Shown here piece by piece: positions 1-5,951 of a DNA stretch of 6,251 bases. The position numbers were made by a program, and so were the translations under genes. Under the pieces are notes generated by a model. It saw only the letters and a program-made list of their open reading frames with translations. It did no database searches and was not told the DNA's origin. The stretch is taken from positions 1-6,251 of the forward strand of contig CANHLV010000119.1 of NCBI GenBank assembly GCA_947461495.1, given 5' to 3'. The DNA is from Chitinophagaceae bacterium (GTDB lineage Bacteria; Bacteroidota; Bacteroidia; Chitinophagales; Chitinophagaceae). Position 1 is the stretch's first letter; each line of letters begins with the position of its first letter.

Positions 1-588
1 GCAACTGCTGCAAAAGTTTTCAATGTAGATGAAAAAGAAGTCACAAAAGAAATGCGTTACAAAGCAAAGAGTGTAAACTTCGGCATCATATATGGACAAG
101 GCGCATTTGGCTTATCTGAAAATCTTGGCATTTCAAGAACAGAAGCCAAGGAAATCATTGACAATTATAAAATGCAATTCCCCAACATTCAAAAATATAT
201 GGATGACACCATCGCTTTTGCCAAAGCAAACGGTTATGTACAAACGCTGATGGGAAGAAAACGCTGGTTGAAAGACATCACCTCTTCTAATTTCACAGTT
301 CGCGGTTTTGCAGAAAGAAATGCCATCAACTCTCCTATTCAGGGTACTGCTGCCGATATGATAAAGCTCGCCATGATTAATATTCATGATGCTTTTAAAA
401 AGAAAAAATTCAAATCTAAAATGTTGTTGCAGGTGCATGATGAATTGGTATTTGACGTATTGAAATCTGAAATGGATTTGGTGAAACCAGTAATATTGGA
501 GTGTATGCAAAATGCACTTCAACTTCCTAACCACGTTCCTACTGATGCAGAAATTGGATCGGGAGACAATTGGCTTGCCGCTCATTAA
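1..588 (+). CDS. polA: DNA polymerase I, C-terminal polymerase domain (5' end outside window)
   Basis: This is the last 195 residues of a family A DNA polymerase, which fills gaps and replaces RNA primers during replication and repair. The frame is open from base 1, so the gene starts upstream; the ATG at 52 is an internal Met. The O-helix (motif B, RYKAKSVNFGIIYG) is at visible residues 19-32 and has the Arg, Lys, Phe and Tyr that match E. coli R754, K758, F762 and Y766. Phe rather than Tyr at the 762 position is the usual bacterial form, which disfavours dideoxynucleotides. The Q-helix segment AERNAINSPIQGTAADMIK is at 104-122, and motif C (QVHDELVFDV) follows with catalytic His-Asp-Glu at 146-148. 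The gene ends in a double stop, TAATAA. The exonuclease domains are not visible. The next gene starts 12 bp downstream on the same strand, which suggests an operon. Confidence 0.97.
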   Translation, partial: ATAAKVFNVDEKEVTKEMRYKAKSVNFGIIYGQGAFGLSENLGISRTEAKEIIDNYKMQFPNIQKYMDDTIAFAKANGYVQTLMGRKRWLKDITSSNFTVRGFAERNAINSPIQGTAADMIKLAMINIHDAFKKKKFKSKMLLQVHDELVFDVLKSEMDLVKPVILECMQNALQLPNHVPTDAEIGSGDNWLAAH

Positions 589-600
589 TAAATAATCAAA

Positions 601-1251
601 ATGGAAAAACCTTTATTAGTTTATTGCTACGATGCTTATTGCGGCTGGTGTTATGGATTCAGCAAGGTAATGACCGCAGTAGCCGAGACTTTCAAAAACG
701 ATTTGAATTTTGAAGTGTTAAGTGGCGGTATGATATTACCGGAAAAGCCTGTTCACATTGGCATCAGCGCAGATTATATTTTAAAAGCCATTCCCAATGT
801 GGAAGAAACAACTGGCGTTAAATTCGGCAGTGATTTCTTATGGCATATCAAAAATCCTGATGATAGCGATTGGTATCCAAATTCAGAGAAACCTGCAATT
901 GCACTTTGTATTTTCAAAGAATATTTTCCTGAACGCGCTGTTGAGATTGCTTCAGACTTACAATATGCCTTGCATTTTGAAGGAAGAGATTTGACTGATA
1001 ATGAAGCCTATCGACATTTGTTGGATAAGTACAGCATTAATTCTGAAATTTTTTACGAGAAGTTAAATAGTGAAGAATACAAAGACCAAGCGCATTATGA
1101 GTTTTCACTAGTGAGTCAACTTAAAGTAAACGGATATCCCACAGTATTTATTCAAACTAAAGAATCTACATTTCATATGGTGGCGAGGGGGTATACAAGT
1201 GAGGAGGATTTGACGGAAAGGATAAGGGGGGTGCTGGGAAATGCTGGATAA
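601..1251 (+). CDS. DsbA-family thiol-disulfide oxidoreductase-like protein
   Basis: This 216-residue protein has a thioredoxin-like DsbA fold. The N-terminal strand LLVYCYDAYCGWCYGF carries a CGWC redox motif (Cys14, Cys17), and the cis-proline loop is NGYPTVF (Pro180). The GGM segment after the second strand and the overall size fit the COG3531/FrnE-like group of predicted disulfide isomerases. There is no signal peptide or membrane segment, so it should act in the cytoplasm, unlike periplasmic DsbA. Extra cysteines are at 9 and 103. The ATG lies 12 bp after the polA stop with no Shine-Dalgarno, as is usual in Bacteroidota, and co-transcription with polA is likely. The last codons (Ala-Gly-stop) lie within the first unit of the 9-bp tandem repeat that follows, so the natural C-terminus may have been reshaped by it. 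The substrate is unknown. The family call is firm and the subfamily tentative. Confidence 0.9.
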   Translation: MEKPLLVYCYDAYCGWCYGFSKVMTAVAETFKNDLNFEVLSGGMILPEKPVHIGISADYILKAIPNVEETTGVKFGSDFLWHIKNPDDSDWYPNSEKPAIALCIFKEYFPERAVEIASDLQYALHFEGRDLTDNEAYRHLLDKYSINSEIFYEKLNSEEYKDQAHYEFSLVSQLKVNGYPTVFIQTKESTFHMVARGYTSEEDLTERIRGVLGNAG

Positions 1252-1333
1252 GATAGGTAGGCTGGATAGGCTGGATAGGCTGGATAAGATAGATAGGCTG
1301 GATAGGCTGGATACTAGATGCTGGATACTGGAT
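1243..1333 (+). repeat. 9-bp tandem repeat GCTGGATAG and 14-bp variants
   Basis: Read left to right, the block is an 18-mer GCTGGATAAGATAGGTAG, two perfect GCTGGATAG units, an 18-mer GCTGGATAAGATAGATAG, and one more GCTGGATAG. This is seven units in 9-bp register (1243-1305). Two 14-mers follow, GCTGGATACTAGAT and GCTGGATACTGGAT (1306-1333). The block is far more G-rich than the spacers around it. It starts inside the 3' end of the DsbA-like gene, supplies that gene's stop codon, and repeats a stop in the same frame in each 9-bp unit. In the +1 frame it is open and reads as LDR/LDK/IDR triplets. The strong hairpin at 1336-1362 adjoins it. It could be a dispersed intergenic repeat of the host genome or a local minisatellite; one copy cannot tell which. 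Confidence 0.9.
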
Positions 1334-1335
1334 GT

Positions 1336-1362
1336 TGGCGCCGGTCTAATTGACCGGTGTCA
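1336..1362. terminator. Strong hairpin between convergent genes, possible terminator
   Basis: TGGCGCCGGTC and GACCGGTGTCA form an 11-bp stem with two G-U pairs (six uninterrupted Watson-Crick pairs next to the loop) closed by the 5-nt loop TAATT. It lies between the ends of the DsbA-like gene (+) and the DUF1801 gene (-), where a bidirectional terminator would be expected. No clear T-run follows on either strand (only TTTA on +), so it is not a textbook intrinsic terminator. It may instead belong to the repeat element that abuts it. Confidence 0.45.
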
Positions 1363-1428
1363 TTTAGAGCCAAGCAGTCTCAGATAGTGTCCTTAAAATA
1401 ATTATTAAGTAAATTTCAACTGCGATTC

Positions 1429-1896
1429 TTACTTTTTCTTCTTTACAAAAGCCTTTTCATAACATTCAATCCATTCATCAGCACTCATTTTTGCAGTTAG
1501 TTCTCCAAGCAATTCAAATGGTATTTCATCAACCTTTTTAAATCTGATACAGCTTTTCCCCATATCTAATTTACCTTTTGCTTTTTTTTCAAATTCTTTT
1601 TGAAACCAAGTTAAAAGTTTAGTATCGGCGTACATTCCCATGTGATATAGGGAGATAAAATTTTTCTGAGATGCAATACTGATAAATGGCAACGGCTGTT
1701 TTGGATTACAATGATAACCGGCAGGGTATTTACTATGGGGAATATAATAAGTAATCATGTTGTAGAAGAAACCTTCTTCAATTCCATCAGACAGATTCTT
1801 ATTAATAACATTTCTTAATTTATTAATAGCCTGCTTTCTGTCCAAGTGTAATGCCTCTATGTAATTTTCTATTTCATTAATTTTTGTATTTGGCAT
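1429..1896 (-). CDS. DUF1801 (YdhG-like) domain protein
   Basis: This 155-residue soluble protein matches the DUF1801/YdhG-like family. Visible family hallmarks are a helical N-terminus rich in Lys and Arg, the core segment YYIPHSKYPAGYHCNPKQPL (50-69), the strand FISIASQKNFISLYHMGMY (71-89), and near the C-terminus GKSCIRFKKVDEIPFELL (113-130). It ends in a lysine tail. There is no signal peptide or membrane segment, so it is cytoplasmic. The family has a frataxin-like fold in known structures, and some members have been proposed as iron chaperones; most, including this one, have no assigned function. The ATG is preceded by an A+T-rich leader without Shine-Dalgarno or a clear TAnnTTTG box. 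It is a single gene, convergent with the DsbA-like gene and divergent from the T9SS cargo gene. Confidence 0.88.
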   Translation of the reverse strand: MPNTKINEIENYIEALHLDRKQAINKLRNVINKNLSDGIEEGFFYNMITYYIPHSKYPAGYHCNPKQPLPFISIASQKNFISLYHMGMYADTKLLTWFQKEFEKKAKGKLDMGKSCIRFKKVDEIPFELLGELTAKMSADEWIECYEKAFVKKKK

Positions 1897-2118
1897 AAGA
1901 AATAAATTTTAATTAAGATTAATGTTTAGACCAATGATTTAAAATTAGCGCTATAAAATAGTTTTTCATAAAAATAAAAAATAAAAATAATATTTATAGA
2001 GCATAAATTATATTGGCTATTCATAAAAAATAAACAAACAGTTTTACCGGTTAATTGTTTTCATATTTAAATATCAGAATAGTTGTTATTTTTATATCCA
2101 AATTTTAAAATCGCTTTT
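1897..2118. other. A+T-rich divergent intergenic region
   Basis: This 222-bp spacer must hold the promoters of two divergent genes, DUF1801 (-) and the T9SS cargo (+). It is dominated by A and T with oligo-A runs around 1968-1990. I found no exact TAnnTTTG with a correctly spaced TTG on either strand. The nearest is TATTTTTA at 2087-2094 (+), one base off the -7 consensus but without a -33 partner. No RNA gene or small ORF stands out. Confidence 0.5.
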
Positions 2119-3486
2119 ATGAGACAGATACTTTTTATTTTGATACTTTCATTAGTTCTTGGTGATTTAATTGCACAACCATTTGCCTTGTCATTAAATA
2201 ATGTTGATGGTTCACCATATACATGTAACTCACTCGAAGACTTGGGTACTTATAAAAGACTTCGCGTAATGGCAACTCAAAATTCAAGTGATGGTCGCTG
2301 GGAATTACCACAGATCTGTTCATTTCCTGGAAATGTATGGAGACCATACACAGATGCAGAAGCAACGGCAATACCATTTAATGTTGCTATTCCGCCAACA
2401 CCCAGCACTTATGGCGCATTATGGAATTCAAATAATGGTGGCGTACCTGGTCGTTTATCTCCAGTAACTAATGGCAATTATTATACTTTTAATGTTCAAA
2501 ACATAACTTGTAATTCCGGTATTTGTAATAGTCCGTTCATTGGTGTCTTAGAAACTCCATATTTACCAGTTACATTTCCTGCTGTTTCTCAGATGCCATT
2601 TTCTGATGCTGTTGGCGATAATGTTCCTGTAACAATAACAGTTGCCAGTTCATCGGCACCTATAGAAAATGTGTTTTTAAGATATACGATAAATGACTAT
2701 GTTAATACTACTATAGTTCCTGTTATTTTTTCGGGTACAACCGGCATTGCAACCATTCCTGGTTTTCCATTAGGCACTGTTGTAAGGTATTACATTTACA
2801 GCACTAATAAATCTCAATCATTAATAGAATCAGAGGTTGCTTCATACGGCGAAATTGTTCATGACATGTCAACTTTAGAGTGGAACATAAATCTTGGTAG
2901 CAATTATACTTATACTGTACTTGATATCACACCAATCACCATCCAATATTTAAAAGGATCAAAAAAAGCGGGGTTCAATGAATTGTCATGGAAGTTAGAA
3001 TGTTCGAATGTTGATGCCGTAGCACTTGCACTTGAAAGAAGTAGCGATGGGATCAATTATTCATCAATTTATGCTGTCAATGCTGATCCATCAAGATGCT
3101 TACAGCCATTTTATTTTAAAGATGGAAATTTTAAAGATGGAATTAATTATTACAGATTAAAAATCCATAATACTGAAGGCGAAGCAAAGCATAGTAACGT
3201 AGTTGCATTGGTAAATAACATGAATAGTTTTGAGATCATCAATTCAGGCTATTCCATTTCCAATAAAAATATTTATACCATTGAAATTTCCGCAACAAGT
3301 TCTATGAATATATTAATAGAACTTTTGGATTTATCAGGTAAAAGATTAGAAAGAATAAATACCCGATTAAATATTGGAACGAACAAAATCAATATTCCCA
3401 CAGTCAGTATGGCCTCAGGCATTTATTGTTTAGCAGTAAGATCCAATTATGGAGATTTAAAAACGCTAAAGATTTTGAAGCAATAA
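2119..3486 (+). CDS. Secreted protein with T9SS type A sorting domain
   Basis: This 455-residue export protein starts with a signal peptide, MRQILFILILSLVLGDLIA, likely cut before Gln20. The frame runs back to a TTG at 2083, but the ATG at 2119 puts the signal peptide exactly at the N-terminus and is chosen. Residues 22-150 are an unrecognised domain with Cys36, 67, 131 and 136. Residues 150-265 look like a beta-sandwich (VFLRYTINDY, VVRYYIYSTN). Residues 275-365 resemble the fibronectin-like module often found before Bacteroidota sorting domains (FNELSWKLE, ALERSSDGINY, GINYYRLKIHNTEG). Residues 373-455 are a type A sorting domain (LLDLSGKRL, MASGIYCLAV, LKTLKILKQ), which directs passage through the T9SS and cell-surface attachment or release. 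No catalytic motif is visible, so it may be an adhesin or structural surface protein. A 15-bp in-frame duplication lies at 3114-3143. Confidence 0.88.
   Translation: MRQILFILILSLVLGDLIAQPFALSLNNVDGSPYTCNSLEDLGTYKRLRVMATQNSSDGRWELPQICSFPGNVWRPYTDAEATAIPFNVAIPPTPSTYGALWNSNNGGVPGRLSPVTNGNYYTFNVQNITCNSGICNSPFIGVLETPYLPVTFPAVSQMPFSDAVGDNVPVTITVASSSAPIENVFLRYTINDYVNTTIVPVIFSGTTGIATIPGFPLGTVVRYYIYSTNKSQSLIESEVASYGEIVHDMSTLEWNINLGSNYTYTVLDITPITIQYLKGSKKAGFNELSWKLECSNVDAVALALERSSDGINYSSIYAVNADPSRCLQPFYFKDGNFKDGINYYRLKIHNTEGEAKHSNVVALVNNMNSFEIINSGYSISNKNIYTIEISATSSMNILIELLDLSGKRLERINTRLNIGTNKINIPTVSMASGIYCLAVRSNYGDLKTLKILKQ
3114..3143 (+). repeat. 15-bp in-frame tandem duplication
   Basis: TTTTAAAGATGGAAA (3114-3128) is followed directly by TTTTAAAGATGGAAT (3129-3143), with one mismatch at the last base. 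In the T9SS cargo gene this gives FKDGN-FKDGI at residues 333-342, in the loop before the strand INYYRLKI of the fibronectin-like module. Confidence 0.85.
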
Positions 3487-3488
3487 GT

Positions 3489-5495
3489 CTATTTATTTGT
3501 ACTTAAAAACTGTATAACAGCATTCCGTGCATTTATTGCAATTGTGTAATTAGGGTCGATTTTTAAAGCGGCATCATATTCAGCAATAGCTTTGTTCCAC
3601 TCTTGCATTTGCTTGTATATTTCACCTTTATAAAAATAAGCCTCTGTAAAATTAGGACTAATTTCAATGGCCTTGTTAAAGTCATCAATTGCTTTGTCTA
3701 ATTTATTAGTGACCAGGTATACACATCCACGATTTTTATATGCTGCTGCATAATTTGGTGAAAGGGCAATAGCGCTATCAAAATCATGTAATGCCAATTC
3801 CCAATTTTGCATCATTGCGTAAATGTTGCCCCTATTGTTATATACTGTATTTATTTTCTGATGCATAGCTAAAGCCTTGTTCATATCTTTAATGGCTTCA
3901 TCAAATCGCTGAGTCAATCCAAGGACAACACCTCTGTTGATGAATGCATTTACATCTGTGCTGTCTAAGCTGATTGATTTACTGTAATAAAATATCGCCT
4001 TATCGTATTGCCCCGTAGATTTATAAACCAAACCAAGATTATTTAAAGCTGTTACATAATTTGGGTTTATACGAATCGCTTCATTGTAATCATCAATAGC
4101 TTCTTTCCATTGACCTTGTTCTCTATAGACATCGGCACGCCCATGCCAAGGCCTTGCTTTCTCAGGAGATTTAGTGATTACATCACTCCAAAGGGTAAAC
4201 TCATTTTCCCAAATTTTATTTCGATTGAATGTCATACCTGCGTATATTAAACCAATGGTAAAAAATACGATAGAAGGTAAAGACATATTTTTCATTGAGA
4301 ACTTAGTGAAAAACAAATAAATAAAAACAAGGAAAAAAATCGGAGAAGGAAGATATGTTCGGTGTTCAAAAATTAAATCAGCAATAGGAATGATACTTGA
4401 TTCTACAGAAAGTGTAATCAGAAACCAGCCAATACCAAAACTTATTATTCGTTTGCGATTGAAATAATAAATAGCCATTGCCATTAATCCTAAAAGCAAC
4501 ATAAAACAGATTAATGTTCTGGGCTCAAAAAAGCCTGTAGATAAAGGATAATCATAATCAAGATTTTGATTTACCGGAATTATCAATAATTGAATGTATT
4601 TAAAAATCACACTAAACTGGGTAAACAGATAATCAGTTGATGTTATGGAATAATTTGTGCCAAAACTGGGTGGAATCGTGTTAAAAATACTCAGGGGAAA
4701 CTTATAGAGAATAATTGATAACCCAATAATAGTAACAATAAACCCAGCAATGATTCTATAATCTTTAATATTAAAACTGAATTTTTGTTTTGTAAATAAA
4801 CAAGCCTCCACTAACAAAATAATAAAAGGAATAGTATAGGTATTTTCTTTACAATGCAAGGCAATAACTACACTTAACAAGAACAAAGTAAAAAGTATAA
4901 TTTTTTTATTAATCGCCTCAGTCATTCTTGCTTTTATATAAAATGCAACAGATAGAAAATAAAACATTGCTGCAATTGAAGCTAGACGTTGGATTAAATA
5001 CGTGACTGATTGTGTAGCCAGAGGATGAGTCACAAAAAGCAGAGCCGTAAAAAAAGCAATATTTAATTTTTGTTTTTTTGCAGTCTCTTCATTTAAAGCA
5101 GGTGTAGCTAATATCAATCCGGTAAGCCAATATACAATCAATGTATTGATTAGGTGTATAAGAAGATTTACAAAATGATAACCCCAAAGATTGAATGCTC
5201 CAAAATGATAATTGATAGCCAAACTTAGATAGCCAAAAAATCTGTTATGACTATATTCCCAAATTTTTTTAATATCTAATGATTTTATAACTGCATTATC
5301 AGTAATATTTCCAATGTCGTCAAGATGAAAGGAACAGTTGAAAGAATTCGAATAAATGATAATTCCTAACAATAACAATACACCTATTTGCAACCATAAA
5401 GGAAAAATCGGCCGATCTAATGATACTGATGAACTGCTTTTTGTTAAAGATGTTGGAGATTTAGGGGTATGATTTTTTTTTGAATTATTTTTCAT
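3489..5495 (-). CDS. TMTC-like integral membrane protein, GT-C glycosyltransferase region plus six TPRs
   Basis: This 668-residue protein is counted from the ATG at 5495; the frame also extends 8 codons to a TTG at 5519, which would overlap the predicted promoter. Residues 1-33 are a Lys/Ser/Thr-rich cytoplasmic tail. Residues 34-422 hold about 11-13 hydrophobic segments. Features shared with GT-C/TMTC proteins are an acidic pair after the first segment (FHLDDIGNITDN, Asp59-Asp60), YHFVNLLIHLINTLIVYWL (106-124), THPLATQSVTYLIQR (156-170), the DUF1736-like stretch with LFTQFSVIFKY and NLDYDYPL (290-318), and FEHRTYLPS (376-384). Six contiguous 34-residue TPRs fill 447-650. Eukaryotic TMTCs transfer mannose from a lipid-linked donor to proteins; by analogy this may glycosylate exported proteins. 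Donor, acceptor and activity are not shown by the sequence. It is transcribed alone, convergent with the T9SS cargo gene 2 bp away. Confidence 0.85.
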   Translation of the reverse strand: MKNNSKKNHTPKSPTSLTKSSSSVSLDRPIFPLWLQIGVLLLLGIIIYSNSFNCSFHLDDIGNITDNAVIKSLDIKKIWEYSHNRFFGYLSLAINYHFGAFNLWGYHFVNLLIHLINTLIVYWLTGLILATPALNEETAKKQKLNIAFFTALLFVTHPLATQSVTYLIQRLASIAAMFYFLSVAFYIKARMTEAINKKIILFTLFLLSVVIALHCKENTYTIPFIILLVEACLFTKQKFSFNIKDYRIIAGFIVTIIGLSIILYKFPLSIFNTIPPSFGTNYSITSTDYLFTQFSVIFKYIQLLIIPVNQNLDYDYPLSTGFFEPRTLICFMLLLGLMAMAIYYFNRKRIISFGIGWFLITLSVESSIIPIADLIFEHRTYLPSPIFFLVFIYLFFTKFSMKNMSLPSIVFFTIGLIYAGMTFNRNKIWENEFTLWSDVITKSPEKARPWHGRADVYREQGQWKEAIDDYNEAIRINPNYVTALNNLGLVYKSTGQYDKAIFYYSKSISLDSTDVNAFINRGVVLGLTQRFDEAIKDMNKALAMHQKINTVYNNRGNIYAMMQNWELALHDFDSAIALSPNYAAAYKNRGCVYLVTNKLDKAIDDFNKAIEISPNFTEAYFYKGEIYKQMQEWNKAIAEYDAALKIDPNYTIAINARNAVIQFLSTNK
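3546..4157 (-). other. Six-unit TPR array within the TMTC-like protein
   Basis: Residues 447-480, 481-514, 515-548, 549-582, 583-616 and 617-650 are six exact 34-residue tetratricopeptide repeats. Each keeps an aromatic or Leu at position 4 (W450, L484, F518, Y552, Y586, Y620), Gly or a small residue at 8, and Ala at 20; most units end in a Pro-Asn or similar turn. TPR superhelices bind peptides or partner proteins. In this position the array would probably lie on the side of the membrane where acceptors are presented (inference). Confidence 0.9.
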
Positions 5496-5516
5496 AATAA
5501 GAATAGAATATAAAAT

Positions 5517-5547
5517 CAAATATATCCGAATTCCAGAATTTAACCAA
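5517..5547 (-). promoter_or_regulatory. Bacteroidota-type promoter for the TPR gene
   Basis: On the minus strand, TTG (5547-5545), 20 bases and TATATTTG (5524-5517) match the Bacteroidota housekeeping promoter form, a -33 TTG/TTTG and a -7 TAnnTTTG about 19-21 bp apart. Transcription would start near 5510 and give a leader of roughly 15 nt before the ATG at 5495. This supports the ATG over the upstream TTG start, which would fall inside the -7 box. Confidence 0.6.
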
Positions 5548-5679
5548 TTATGAACAAAAAGAGGCTTTTGTATTTTGGTTATAATCCCATTGAAATACAG
5601 CTTTATATCATCAACTTTTAAGTGATTGATTTTATAAGAGTAAGTATTATTCTTAAAAAACTTTTATTATTTGGGCATG

Positions 5680-5694
5680 TTACAATGCTTGTAA
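5680..5694. promoter_or_regulatory. 15-bp inverted repeat, possible operator
   Basis: TTACAA and TTGTAA form a perfect 6-bp inverted repeat around TGC, 257 bp upstream of the sigma-factor ATG. The dyad could bind a dimeric regulator, but short A+T-rich palindromes are common by chance, so this is weak. Confidence 0.2.
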
Positions 5695-5951
5695 ATGTTG
5701 CCATATTGTTGGTCAGGATAGGGAACTATATTTCCAATATGTCTTTGGCAATACAATCTTTAACTATTATTTATTTAAATAAAATTCAGCATCTATTATA
5801 CGAACTAATTGCAACAATTTATTCTTTAAATCATAGAAGGGGAAATCTATGCTTGTCAGTCAAATTTAAGCCTCTAAAATATTTCTTACATTCTGTCACA
5901 TTTTCTCCTTTATTTACACATACAATCTGATTGGCTAATCATACTCGTTGC

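Larger units (their letters stand above)
5496..5951. other. 456-bp divergent intergenic region
   Basis: This spacer lies between the TPR gene (-) and the sigma-factor gene (+). The left end holds the TPR promoter. An open frame starting with GTG at 5622 and ending at 5930 is present, but it gives a low-complexity hydrophobic product typical of A+T-rich noncoding DNA, and I do not call it. A near-perfect palindrome, TTACAA-TGC-TTGTAA, lies at 5680-5694. No exact TAnnTTTG with a -33 partner was found for the sigma gene. I see no tRNA, terminator or mobile-element signature. Confidence 0.6.

Noticed and set aside
133..585. 150-codon frame on the minus strand
   Set aside because: It lies entirely antisense to polA, whose motifs are intact, and its product resembles no family.
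797..994. 65-codon + strand frame
   Set aside because: It is an out-of-frame shadow inside the DsbA-like gene, with no motif.
1243..1333. CRISPR array
   Set aside because: The repeats are 9-14 bp with no unique spacers between them, so this is a minisatellite-like tandem repeat.
1336..1362. Transposon terminal inverted repeat
   Set aside because: The two arms are only 5 bp apart and no transposase or target-site duplication is visible, so a hairpin is the better reading.
2083..2118. Upstream TTG start for the T9SS cargo gene
   Set aside because: It would add 12 residues ahead of a well-formed signal peptide that begins exactly at the ATG at 2119.
2135..2377. 80-codon frame on the minus strand
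   Set aside because: It is antisense to the signal peptide and N-terminal domain of the T9SS cargo gene, with no motif.
5496..5519. Upstream TTG start for the TPR gene
   Set aside because: It overlaps the predicted -7 promoter box at 5517-5524, so the codon would not be transcribed from that promoter; the ATG at 5495 fits.
5622..5930. 102-codon + strand frame starting with GTG
   Set aside because: The product is low-complexity and rich in Leu, Ile and Asn with no recognisable motif, as expected from A+T-rich noncoding DNA. There is no promoter or RBS, and it lies in a divergent promoter region.
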